From Streptomyces monomycini (lineage in GTDB: Bacteria; Actinomycetota; Actinomycetes; Streptomycetales; Streptomycetaceae), in NCBI RefSeq assembly GCF_022271435.1, contig NZ_JAFIQY010000043.1, positions 12,011-75,267 of the forward strand: a stretch of 63,257 nt of DNA, read 5' to 3'. Under the pieces are notes generated by a model, which did no database searches, was not told the DNA's origin, and worked only from the letters and a program-made list of their open reading frames with translations. The translations under genes were made by a program, and so were the position numbers. Positions 53,851 to 63,187 of this stretch are shown here, piece after piece (within the stretch, counting starts at the first letter, position 1; each line of letters starts with the position of its first letter).

Positions 53851-54021
53851 ATGGTTCCTGTCATTCTGGTACTGCTTCTGGCTTTGATCCTGTTCGGCGC
53901 GGGTTTCGCGCTCAAGGCACTGTGGTGGGTGGCCGTCGCGGTCCTGGTCGTATGGCTGCTGGGCTTCCTGTTCCGTTCGACGGGCGCGGGCGGTGGTCGC
54001 ACACGCTGGTACAGGTGGTGA
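53851..54021 (+). CDS. very small hydrophobic membrane protein (DUF5670-like)
   Basis: A 56-residue protein that is almost entirely two hydrophobic helices (VPVILVLLLALILFGAGFAL and WWVAVAVLVVWLLGFLF) ending in a basic GRTRWYRW tail. Such proteins are widespread in Streptomyces as 'hydrophobic protein'. The ATG at 53851 has GGAGG 10 bp upstream. Function unknown. It lies alone between the 52658 gene and the WYL regulator. Confidence 0.8.
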   Translation: MVPVILVLLLALILFGAGFALKALWWVAVAVLVVWLLGFLFRSTGAGGGRTRWYRW

Positions 54022-54999
54022 CCCGGGAGAGACGCGGACGGTAGCTGTCCGCATGTGCTGCCAGACTGCCCGGCATGGTGGAAACCTCAGCACGACTGCT
54101 GCGTCTGCTCTCTCTCTTGCAGGCACACCGCGAGTGGACGGGCGCGGGCCTCGCCGACCGGCTCGGCGTGACCCCGCGCACCGTCCGCCGTGACATCGAC
54201 CGCCTGCGCGAACTGGGCTATCCCGTCCACTCGGCCCCCGGCACCGCCGGGGGCTACCAACTGGGCGCGGGCGCCGAACTGCCACCGCTGCTCCTCGACG
54301 ACGAGGAGGCGGTGGCAGTCGCCGTGGGGCTGCGCACCGCGGCGGCCGGCGGCGTCGAAGGCATCGAGGAGACCTCCGTACGGGCCCTGGCCAAGCTGGA
54401 ACAGGTGCTGCCCCACCGGCTGCGCCGCCGCGTCGGCGCCCTCAACGCCTTCACCGTCCCCATGCTCGGCACCCCGGGCCCCCGGGTCGACGCCGCCACC
54501 CTCACCGAACTGGCCAACGCCTGCCGGGACAGCCAACGGCTGCGCTTCGCCTACGCGAGCCACGACGGCACGACCGGCCGCCGCACCGTCGAGCCGCACC
54601 GGCTGGTGTCCGCACAGCGCCGCTGGTACCTCGTCGCCTGGGACGTGGACCGCGCGGACTGGCGGACGTTCCGTGCCGACCGCATCACCCCCACCCCGCC
54701 GCACGGCCCGCGCTTCACCCCGCGCCCCGGTCCGGCCGCCGACCTCGCCGCGTACGTCTCGCGGGGCGTCTCCACGGATGTCTACGCCCAGCGGGCCACC
54801 CTCGTGCTGCACGCCACCGCCGAGGAGGCCGCCCAGCGGATCAGCCCGTCCGCCGGCGTCGTCGAACCGCTCGACGACCACCGCTGCCTGCTGCACACCG
54901 GCGCGCACCGCCTGGACGTCCTGGTCGTCCATGCCGTCCTGCTGGGCTTCGACTTCGAGGTGCGCGAACCGCCGGAGCTGACGGACGCGATACGGGAGG

Positions 55000-56793
<1,794 letters not shown>

Positions 56794-56982
56794 CTGCGCC
56801 ACCTCGTTCGCCAAGAGACACCGGAGCGGCCGGAACCCGCCGGCGCGCCCGGGAAGTCGGTAAGGGACGTGCTGGACGTGCTCGGGCTCAAGCCATGATG
56901 GCCGCCCCGGCCCGGTCGCGCGAGAGGGTGTGCGCAGCCCGGCCGGATCATTGCGGCGGGCCGCCGGGCGCGGCGCGGGGGT

Positions 56983-57258
56983 TCACTCCCGGGGCATCAG
57001 CGGACCCAGTGGGCCGAGGTCGAGATTGAGTTCGTCCTTCCCGATGCCGTACCGCTCGCACAGCTCGCCCATCCGCCGCTCCAGCAGCATCAGCGTCAGA
57101 CCGATGCGTTCCTCCTGGTCCTCGGACAGATCGCCCTGGTCCACGCGGCGCAGCGCCTGCCGTTCCATGAGCTGGTGCAGCAGTTCCACCACGGTCAGCA
57201 CGAGCCGCACCAGGTCGCGCTCCACGGTGTCCTCGTCCAGTTCCACACGCCGGCTCAC
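56983..57258 (-). CDS. gvpK: gas vesicle protein GvpK
   Basis: A 91-residue GvpK: DEDTVERDLVRLVLTVVELLHQLMERQALRRVDQGDLSEDQEERIG is the conserved family core, predicted helical. It is the last gene of the gvp cluster. The GTG start has GGAGG ~7 bp upstream. In other organisms GvpK is an accessory assembly protein. The 189 bp beyond (56794-56982) hold no gene, only GC-rich repeats. Confidence 0.92.
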   Translation of the reverse strand: MSRRVELDEDTVERDLVRLVLTVVELLHQLMERQALRRVDQGDLSEDQEERIGLTLMLLERRMGELCERYGIGKDELNLDLGPLGPLMPRE

Positions 57259-57301
57259 GGCGCCACCTCCTCCTCGGCTTCCTCGGACCCCGACACGGAC
57301 C

Positions 57302-57523
57302 TCACGGCTCCAACTCCTCGAAGGGCGAGGGAACGTTGTCGTTGACCGAGCTGATCAGGGCCCGCAGATCGATCCGTACGAGGTCCACCTCGGCGATCCG
57401 CAGGGTGAGGTCGCCCACGATCACCGCGCCGCCGCCCAGCAGCCGGTCCAGCAGGTCGACCAGCGCGATCTGCCGCTCGGCCAGCGGATTGTCCGGCTGC
57501 GGGCCGGCCACCGGGGACGTCAT
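57302..57523 (-). CDS. gvpS: gas vesicle protein GvpS (GvpA/J-like)
   Basis: A 73-residue protein of the GvpA superfamily: LVDLLDRLLGGGAVIVGDLTLRIAEVDLVRIDLRALISSV shows the helix-beta-beta-helix core. It is shorter than GvpA and lacks a tail, as known for actinobacterial GvpS. It overlaps gvpL by ATGA and is separated from gvpK by 43 bp. Confidence 0.9.
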   Translation of the reverse strand: MTSPVAGPQPDNPLAERQIALVDLLDRLLGGGAVIVGDLTLRIAEVDLVRIDLRALISSVNDNVPSPFEELEP

Positions 57524-58347
57524 GGCGCACCGGTCCCGGTGTCCCCGCCCGCCTCCGGGGGCTGCGGAGGCTGCGCGAAGGAGTACGGGGCCCACGGACC
57601 GGTCAGCTCGATCCGCAAACCCGGGCTGCGGTCCGCCAGTTCACCGACCAGGCCCGCGAACGTCCCGGCCTGCTCGCGGGGGATCAGATAGGCCCCGTTG
57701 AGCACGTTGCGGCCGCTGACCCCGGACAGCCGGGCGTCCTGCGGGCGGTGCAGCCGGCTGCGCTCGGCGAACTTGTCCAGCGCCTCGTGCGCGGCGCGGG
57801 CCAGCTCGTCGGCGCGCCGCTGGTTCTGCTCCTGGGCCTGCCGGTGGGCGAGCCGCCGGCGCAGGAAGTCGCGGCCCGAGCCGTCCGCGGCCGCCTCGCG
57901 GGCGGAACCGCCCGCGGGAACGGCGGGCTTGGCGGCCCCGGCGTCCTCGACGTACGCCTTGACGCCCCACTCCATCCGGCCGTCCAGGCTCACCAGCGCG
58001 CTCAGGAACTCCTCGGCGCGCTGCGCGAGAATCTGTTGGACCCCGCGCGTGTCGCGGTGGACCGTCACCAGGCGCAGCGGCAGCACACAGAACTCCGCGG
58101 CCGCGGTGTCCACCACGCTGCGGTGCGCCCGGGCGGTCCGCTCCAGCCACGCCATGTCCTCCAGGTGGGCGCGGAGCGCCTCCTCCTCGAAGTCGGCGGC
58201 CGGCACCCGGGAGACCAGGGCGGACAGCGCGCCCTCCGTGACGGTCTCCACGGGTGCGTCCGCGACGCCGAGCAGTCCGTCCGGCGGTCGGCAGCCTGCC
58301 CGGGCGACGGCGTAGGTGTACATCAGCCCGGCGCCGTGCGTACTCAA
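57520..58347 (-). CDS. gvpL: gas vesicle protein GvpL (GvpF/L family)
   Basis: A 275-residue GvpF/L protein: YTYAVARAGCRPPDGLLGV opens the domain, CVLPLRLVTVHRDTRGVQQIL is central, and the C-terminal NVLNGAYLIPREQAGTF and GPWAPYSFA are typical. The TTG at 58347 overlaps the gvpJ stop (TTGA) and has GAGGAG 6 bp upstream; ATG 58323 is the alternative. It is the second GvpF/L-domain protein of the cluster and probably initiates or caps assembly. Confidence 0.92.
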   Translation of the reverse strand: MSTHGAGLMYTYAVARAGCRPPDGLLGVADAPVETVTEGALSALVSRVPAADFEEEALRAHLEDMAWLERTARAHRSVVDTAAAEFCVLPLRLVTVHRDTRGVQQILAQRAEEFLSALVSLDGRMEWGVKAYVEDAGAAKPAVPAGGSAREAAADGSGRDFLRRRLAHRQAQEQNQRRADELARAAHEALDKFAERSRLHRPQDARLSGVSGRNVLNGAYLIPREQAGTFAGLVGELADRSPGLRIELTGPWAPYSFAQPPQPPEAGGDTGTGAP

Positions 58348-58667
58348 GTGATCTCCTCTCGCGGCTCCTGGTCGCCCTCCAGGGCGGCGATCCGCTCGCG
58401 CAGCCGTTCGTTCTCCTGGGCGAGTTCGCGGCGCCGGGCACCGGAGGAAAGCGACGGGTCGTCGCGCCACCAGTCGATGCCCATCTCCTCCGCCCGCTCG
58501 ACCGAGGCCACGATCAGCCGCAGCTTGATCGTGAGCAGCTCGATGTCGAGCAGGTTGATGCGGATGTCCCCGGCGATGACCACGCCCTTGTCCAGGACGC
58601 GTTCGAGGATGTCGGCGAGGTTGGCGCCGCCGTTCGAGCCGTACGGGGAGGGAACCTGGGAACTCAT
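58344..58667 (-). CDS. gvpJ: gas vesicle protein GvpJ (GvpA-like)
   Basis: A 107-residue GvpA-superfamily protein: NLADILERVLDKGVVIAGDIRINLLDIELLTIKLRLIVASVERAEEMG is the ordered core, followed by a charged helix (RRELAQENERLRERIAALEG). The length and helix fit GvpJ, a minor wall or tip component. It overlaps gvpZ by ATGA and gvpL by TTGA. Confidence 0.92.
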   Translation of the reverse strand: MSSQVPSPYGSNGGANLADILERVLDKGVVIAGDIRINLLDIELLTIKLRLIVASVERAEEMGIDWWRDDPSLSSGARRRELAQENERLRERIAALEGDQEPREEIT

Positions 58668-59881
58668 CGGGCCGGCTCCGGCTCCCGCTCGTCCTCGGTG
58701 TCCTCCGTGTCCTCCGCGTCCTCGGTGTCTGCCGTGTCTTCCGCGTCTGCCGGTTCCTCGTCGTACGCGTCCGCGGCGTCCTCGTCGTCGTACGCGTCCT
58801 CGGGCTCGTCGTCGTCGGCGTCGTCGGCATCGTCCTCGTACTCGTCAGCGGCGTCGTCCTCGTCCTCGGCGGCCGCCTCGGTGTCCGCGTCCTCCTCCTC
58901 GGCTTCCGGTTCCCCGGCGTCCTCGTCGTCGTACGTGTCCTCGGCGTCCGGCTCCTCGTCGTCGCCGGACTCCTCCTCGTACGCGTCCTCGGACGGCTTG
59001 CCCTCGCCCTCGGTGTCCTGCTCGGCGCGGTCCTGATCCTCGCCCTGCTCGTCGCGTTCCTGTTCCTCGCGCTCGACGGCCTCGTCGTGGCCGACCACGA
59101 CCTCGCCGTCCCGGATCTCGCCGCGCCACTCGCCGGTCGCCTCGCCCCGCATCATCACGAAGCGGCGGAAGTTCTTCAGGTCGAGCCGGGCGCGGCGGCC
59201 CTGCGCCCGCCAGATGTTGCCGGTCTTCTCGAACAGGCCCTTGGGGTAGTACTCGATGACCAGCAGCACCCGGGTGAGGCCGGCGGCCAGCTCGTGGAAG
59301 GTGACGACGCCCTTGAGCGTGCCCTTGGCGCCCTCCGAGGTCCAGCTGATGCGCTCGTCGGGGAGCTGCTCGGTGGTGTGCGCCTTCCAGCTGCGGGTGG
59401 ACCAGAAGATCTTGGCGCGCCAGTTGGAGTCGGTGTCGTCCGCGGACTCCACCCCCTGCACCCCCTTGGCGAAGGTGCTGAACTCCTGGAACTGCGTCCA
59501 CTGGTTGTACGCCTCGCGCACCGGCACGCCGACGTCGACGTCCTCGCTGATCGTGACGAACTTGCCCTTGCCGCCGCCGCCCTTGCGCCCGCCGGTGAGC
59601 TTCTTGAAGGCGCCCTTGACGGAGTTCTTGGCGGTGTCCTTGACCGCGCCCTTGAGGGTGTCCTTGATCACCGGGCCGATCAGGCTGTCGCTGCGCCCCT
59701 CGGCCACGTCCGTGAGCCGGGTGGTGGCCTCGCCGAGCCGCTTGCCGGTGGACACCAGCAGGCGCTGGGCCTGCGCGGCGGCGAACGAGACGGCTTCTTC
59801 CTTGAGGCGGTCGACGGCCGGGTTGCCGGCCACGGTGTCCTTGACGGCGGCCATCGGGCCACCGGACTTCGTGTCAGCCAC
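58664..59881 (-). CDS. gvpZ: gas vesicle cluster protein GvpZ: SRPBCC-like domain with long acidic tail
   Basis: A 405-residue protein. Residues 1-~105 are helical and basic (VKDTLKGAVKDTAKNSVKGAFKKL type, KGGGGKGK). Residues ~107-255 form an SRPBCC/polyketide-cyclase-like fold (SEDVDVGVPVREAYNQWTQFQEF ... YYPKGLFEKTGNIW). The last ~140 residues are almost only Asp, Glu and Ala with some Tyr. The position between gvpY and gvpJ matches GvpZ of Streptomyces. The GTG at 59881 overlaps the gvpY stop by 8 bp and has GGTGAGG upstream. Its role in assembly is unknown. Confidence 0.85.
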   Translation of the reverse strand: MADTKSGGPMAAVKDTVAGNPAVDRLKEEAVSFAAAQAQRLLVSTGKRLGEATTRLTDVAEGRSDSLIGPVIKDTLKGAVKDTAKNSVKGAFKKLTGGRKGGGGKGKFVTISEDVDVGVPVREAYNQWTQFQEFSTFAKGVQGVESADDTDSNWRAKIFWSTRSWKAHTTEQLPDERISWTSEGAKGTLKGVVTFHELAAGLTRVLLVIEYYPKGLFEKTGNIWRAQGRRARLDLKNFRRFVMMRGEATGEWRGEIRDGEVVVGHDEAVEREEQERDEQGEDQDRAEQDTEGEGKPSEDAYEEESGDDEEPDAEDTYDDEDAGEPEAEEEDADTEAAAEDEDDAADEYEDDADDADDDEPEDAYDDEDAADAYDEEPADAEDTADTEDAEDTEDTEDEREPEPAR

Positions 59882-60545
59882 GGTCCTCACCTCCGCTCCG
59901 GCGGGTGCCGGCGCGGGCCGTCTTCTTCGCGGCCGAGGCGGTCTTCTTCGGCGCGGCGGCCGCCTGCTTCGCGGGCCGCTTGCGCTGGTCCGGCGCGGCC
60001 TTGGAGCCGGAGCCGGACCTGGCGCCGGACTTGGCGGGGGCCTTCGAGGACCGCGCGCTCTGCTTCTTGGCGGCGCCGCGTCCCTCACCCCCGGACTTGC
60101 GCGTACCGCTGCCGCGGCTCTTCGACGCGCTCTCCTCGCCCTCGCCCTCGCCGGAGGCCTCCTCGTCGTCCCGTCCGCCGCCGGTCGCGCCGCGTACGGT
60201 GTCCGCGGCCTTGCCGGCGGCCCCGCCGGCGTCCAGCTGGTCGCGCACGTTCAGCGTCCGCTCGTGCAGGCTGTCCGCCAGGGAGTCGAGGCGCTTGGTG
60301 ACCAGTGCGCCGGTCGCCGCCTTGCCCACCCCCTTGAGGTCGCCGCGCAGCTGCTCGCGCAACTCCTTGAGCTGCGGGTTGGCGGCTATCTGGTCGTTGA
60401 CCAGGGACACCAGTTGCTGCGGGCTCAGATTCAGGCGCTTGCCCAGGACCATGCTGCCGATACCGATGGCGAGCTTGGCCTTCTTGGTGCGGCCGAGCAG
60501 ATAGCCTCCGGCGACGGCCAGCACCAGTGCCGGCCGGTTCTTCAT
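59874..60545 (-). CDS. gvpY: gas vesicle cluster protein GvpY
   Basis: A 223-residue protein. Residues 1-~110 are ordered: KNRPALVLAVAGGYLLGRTKKAKLAIGIGSMVLGKRL (membrane-like hairpin) then LSPQQLVSLVNDQIAANPQLKELREQLRGDLKG. The last ~90 residues are Lys/Arg/Ser/Ala-rich, like histone H1 tails (AAPKKTASAAKKTARAG). The ATG at 60545 has GGAGGAG 8 bp upstream, preferred over the GTG at 60563 inside that SD. It follows gvpG and precedes gvpZ as in other Streptomyces clusters. Confidence 0.86.
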   Translation of the reverse strand: MKNRPALVLAVAGGYLLGRTKKAKLAIGIGSMVLGKRLNLSPQQLVSLVNDQIAANPQLKELREQLRGDLKGVGKAATGALVTKRLDSLADSLHERTLNVRDQLDAGGAAGKAADTVRGATGGGRDDEEASGEGEGEESASKSRGSGTRKSGGEGRGAAKKQSARSSKAPAKSGARSGSGSKAAPDQRKRPAKQAAAAPKKTASAAKKTARAGTRRSGGEDRG

Positions 60546-60658
60546 GTCGGGGATCTCCTCCACGTCAGGTCGCGCTCGTCCGCCGTCCTGTTCACGGCCC
60601 GGGCGTCCGGCGCGATGCTTGCTGGGGATCTCGTACTGTCCGGTTCGGTGATGTCCAT
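60542..60658 (-). CDS. possible 38-residue peptide between gvpG and gvpY
   Basis: A 38-codon ORF (MDITEPDSTRSP ... DLTWRRSPT) whose stop overlaps the gvpY start by ATGA. It contains the gvpY SD. No SD precedes its own ATG and no family is recognised. It may only serve coupling, or be chance. Confidence 0.25.
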   Translation of the reverse strand: MDITEPDSTRSPASIAPDARAVNRTADERDLTWRRSPT

Positions 60659-60720
60659 GTGGTGCGGGGTTGCCGCTCCGGGGGGCGGCGCGGGGGCCGG
60701 GGCGGCCCGGAAGTCCTTCC

Positions 60721-60966
60721 TCACGCCCCGGCCTGCCGCCGCCGCAGTTCTTCCAGCCGGTCCAGCAGCGCGTCCTCGCGCCGGTCGAACTCGGCCTCGT
60801 CGATCTGTCCGCTGTCCAGCTGCTCCGCCAGTTCCCGCAGTTCGCGCTGGACCACGGCCGGGTCGTAGTACTGCCGCTCGGCCTCGGTGAGGACCTGCCG
60901 CAGCACCCAGCCGGTGCCCCGTACGGGGGCGGCCGGGAGCAGCAGCAGTTCCTTGATCAGACCCAT
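60721..60966 (-). CDS. gvpG: gas vesicle protein GvpG
   Basis: An 81-residue GvpG: MGLIKELLLLPAAPVRGTGWVLRQVLTEAE and the helix YDPAVVQRELRELAEQLDSGQIDEAEFDRREDALLDRL are the family pattern. It starts 3 bp after the gvpF stop with GGAG 6 bp upstream. GvpG is a minor accessory assembly protein that works with GvpF/L. Confidence 0.93.
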   Translation of the reverse strand: MGLIKELLLLPAAPVRGTGWVLRQVLTEAERQYYDPAVVQRELRELAEQLDSGQIDEAEFDRREDALLDRLEELRRRQAGA

Positions 60967-60969
60967 CGG

Positions 60970-61710
60970 TCACTCCGCGGCGGCGGACTCTAGCGGGCGG
61001 ACGAAGCTGTACGGCGGGAGCGGCCCGTTGACCAGCAGCTCCAGGTGCGGATGGTCGGCGCCGAGCCGGTCGGCGGCGTCCAGGAACGCGGCCGCGTCCT
61101 CGCGCCGCATCAGGAACGACAGGTTGACCAGCCAGCCGGAGCCCTCGGGCCCGGGGCAGGACTGCTCCGCCTTCGGAACCAGCGCCGCCTCCACGGTGTG
61201 CGCGTCGGCGACCTCGCGGGCCCGTACGGCGTTGGCGACCAGCTCGCCGAGCCGCAGCTTCTGCTGGTACGCGCCGCCGCCGGAGGCCTGGTTGGCCTCG
61301 TTGAGGGCGCGGATCTCCGGCTCCTCCGTCAGGACCCGCCGCAGGACGTCCTCTTCGCGGTGGGCGGCCTTGACGTTGTACTCCACCCGCCCGTTGAGGT
61401 CGTCCAGCTGCGCCTTGTAGTGCTCGGCGTGCTCGGTCAGGACGGCCTGGACCGCCTCGTCGTCGTCGGAGAGCGAGCCGAAGCGCAGCGGCAGTACCGC
61501 TCCGTCCGCGCCGGCCTCGGTCAGTACGTGCTGGTGGGCGAGCAGGTCGCGGCGCTTGGGCCGCAGCTTGTCGGGGCAGTCGCTGACGATCGCGGCCAGG
61601 TCGCCCTGGCGGACGATGCGGACCGGGCGCGGCGGGTCGCCGATGCCCAGGATCTCCTGCTCGGGCTTCGGGTGGTCGGCGCGGGCGATGCCGTAGACGT
61701 ACGTGCTCAC
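60970..61710 (-). CDS. gvpF: gas vesicle protein GvpF (GvpF/L family)
   Basis: A 246-residue GvpF/L protein: TYVYGIARADHPKPEQEILGIGD opens domain 1, DGAVLPLRFGSLSDDDEAVQAVL is conserved, and FLDAADRLGADHPHLELLVNGPLPPYSF closes domain 2. In cyanobacteria GvpF caps or nucleates the growing vesicle. The GTG start overlaps gvpA (GTGA). Confidence 0.94.
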   Translation of the reverse strand: MSTYVYGIARADHPKPEQEILGIGDPPRPVRIVRQGDLAAIVSDCPDKLRPKRRDLLAHQHVLTEAGADGAVLPLRFGSLSDDDEAVQAVLTEHAEHYKAQLDDLNGRVEYNVKAAHREEDVLRRVLTEEPEIRALNEANQASGGGAYQQKLRLGELVANAVRAREVADAHTVEAALVPKAEQSCPGPEGSGWLVNLSFLMRREDAAAFLDAADRLGADHPHLELLVNGPLPPYSFVRPLESAAAE

Positions 61711-62138
61711 TCGCTCTCCTCCTTCTTACGGGAGGTGGTGCGCCGCGGCCTGCGCTGCGGTTCGCCTTCGCTCTCGGCCTTGTCGCGTCCCGAGCCGATC
61801 GCTTCGGCGAAGGTCTCGGCCGCGCCGGAGAGCGCGCCCTTGGACTTGCCCTTGGCGCCGGACTCGGTGACCTGGCCGACGACGTCGGGCAGGCCGGGGC
61901 TCTTGTTGGCGCCGGTCTCCAGGTCGAGGCGGTTGCAGGCCTCGGCGAAACGCAGGTAGGTGTCGACGCTGGCCACCACCACACGGACATCGATCTTGAG
62001 AATCTCGATACCGACCAGTGAGACGCGGACGAACGCGTCGATCACCAGGCCGCGGTCGAGGATCAGCTCCAGTACGTCGTAGAGGCCACTGGTGCCGCCC
62101 CCGCCCCCGGACTGCTGTTGTGCCGGGACAACGGTCAT
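61707..62138 (-). CDS. gvpA: gas vesicle structural protein GvpA with C-terminal extension
   Basis: A 143-residue GvpA. The wall-forming core is GLYDVLELILDRGLVIDAFVRVSLVGIEILKIDVRVVVASVDTYLRFAEACNRL (residues ~17-72). The canonical protein ends near here; this one carries ~70 further residues, first Gly/Ser/Lys-rich, then strongly charged (QRRPRRTTSRKKEESE). It overlaps gvpO by ATGA and gvpF by GTGA. It is the only full-length GvpA in the cluster. Confidence 0.93.
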   Translation of the reverse strand: MTVVPAQQQSGGGGGTSGLYDVLELILDRGLVIDAFVRVSLVGIEILKIDVRVVVASVDTYLRFAEACNRLDLETGANKSPGLPDVVGQVTESGAKGKSKGALSGAAETFAEAIGSGRDKAESEGEPQRRPRRTTSRKKEESE

Positions 62139-62455
62139 GACTGTGGTCTTCCTCTCGCACGCTCGTAGCGGCTGACGCGCCGGTAGCCCGTGAGCATGCC
62201 GTCCGGGTCGAGCGAGACCTCGTACAACGCCATGAGGCTCATCGTCTCGGGGACCCGGGCGAGCTCCAGCACCTCGGTCTCCAGGACCCAGCCGTCCTCG
62301 GTCTTCTCGAACCGGGACACGGTCTCGGGGTTCAGTCCGGTCAGCTCGGCGAGCTGTTCCCGGGCCGACCGCAGGAGTTCGGGTGTGCTGGGGCGGGCGG
62401 ACGCCGCTCGTTGGTTGTTGCTCTTGTCCGGTGTGTTCGCTGTGTTGTCTCCCAT
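62135..62455 (-). CDS. gvpO: gas vesicle protein GvpO
   Basis: A 106-residue GvpO: an N-terminal polar head, then ELLRSAREQLAELTGLNPETVSRFEKTEDGWVLETEVLELARVPETMSLMALYEVSLDPDGMLTGYRRVSRYERAR, the whole family domain. It is the first gene of the cluster. The ATG at 62455 has GAGGAG 3 bp upstream. In haloarchaea GvpO affects gvp expression. Confidence 0.94.
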   Translation of the reverse strand: MGDNTANTPDKSNNQRAASARPSTPELLRSAREQLAELTGLNPETVSRFEKTEDGWVLETEVLELARVPETMSLMALYEVSLDPDGMLTGYRRVSRYERARGRPQS

Positions 62456-62475
62456 GGGCTCCTCGGCATCAGCGA

Positions 62476-62500
62476 GTACCGCACGGCGGGGGAGTCAAAC
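62476..62500 (-). promoter_or_regulatory. candidate sigma-B-type promoter of the gvp cluster
   Basis: On the minus strand GTTT (62500-62497) and CGGTAC (62481-62476) are 15 bp apart, matching the Streptomyces sigma-B-group form GNNT-N14-16-GGGTAY with one mismatch. The predicted start lies about 10-15 bp before the gvpO ATG. Stress-regulated expression of gvp genes has been reported in Streptomyces, which fits. Confidence 0.6.
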
Positions 62501-62855
62501 CCGCCGACCGGCACGGATGCTCGCGAAATATGCTGCGGCGGCGTGCCGTCGGCGCATTTCCGGGATGTCGGACACCGTAAAAAGGAAGGAATAAACGGCT
62601 GCTGACGGGGAATTAATTCCGGCTGCTCCGGGAGGGTCCGGAGGCGGTCAACGACGGGCGATCAAGGCTGAAATCAGGCCGACCTCGATTCCCACCCGGT
62701 TGGTGCAGTGCCCGGCTCGTACGGGTGACGGAATCGAGGGCAAACACGCGCTGTCATGCTGTGACAGAAGTGTGACCAAGGGAGGACCGGACGGGTACGC
62801 GCGTATGGCACCCCGGCCCTTCCACCTGCTGCGCGGTACGCCTACGGTGGCTGTC
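62501..62855. other. intergenic region upstream of gvpO
   Basis: About 355 bp without a gene. It holds an AT-rich stretch (TAAAAAGGAAGGAATAAAC around 62578-62596), the palindrome GAATTAATTC (62611-62620), and TGTCA-TGCTG-TGACA (62752-62766), which could be an operator. No RNA gene is recognised. Confidence 0.5.
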
Positions 62856-63071
62856 ATGGCACCCGTACCGAACTCCCCTTTCGAGCCCGACGACGACCCC
62901 GAGAGCTATGTCGGGCTGGCGCGGCAGGCTGCCGAGGAGCGGGCCCGCGCACACGGCTGGACCACGGTCCGTTCGCTCGCGCCGGGCGCGATCATCACCA
63001 TGGAGTACCTGGGCGGCCGCCTGAACTTCGAGGTCAAGGACGGCTCCGTGACCCGCAGCTGGAAGGGCTGA
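62856..63071 (+). CDS. small I78-family peptidase-inhibitor-like protein
   Basis: A 71-residue protein: YVGLARQAAEERARAHGWTTVRSLAPGAIITMEYLGGRLNFEVKDGSVTRSWKG matches the potato-inhibitor-I78-like fold (small beta-rich proteins with a conserved G-W and Leu-Asn-Phe). No signal peptide. TACGGT (62843-62848) could be a -10 placing transcription at the ATG; GGTGG 5 bp upstream could also serve as SD. A terminator follows. Confidence 0.8.
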   Translation: MAPVPNSPFEPDDDPESYVGLARQAAEERARAHGWTTVRSLAPGAIITMEYLGGRLNFEVKDGSVTRSWKG

Positions 63072-63098
63072 GCGGCCGGCGGCGGACCCGGACAAGGC

Positions 63099-63137
63099 GA
63101 CGGCCCCGGCGCTCCGGAAGGAGCGGCCGGGGCCGTC
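63099..63137. terminator. bidirectional factor-independent terminator
   Basis: GACGGCCCCGGC (63099-63110) and GCCGGGGCCGTC (63126-63137) are perfect 12-bp arms, with an inner GCTCC/GGAGC pair and a GGAA loop. It lies between the convergent 62856 gene and the partial gene at 63188. Confidence 0.9.
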
Positions 63138-63187
63138 GGCCACGCGGGGGAGAGGCTGTGCGTACCGTCCCCGCGAGTCCCCTGGCG

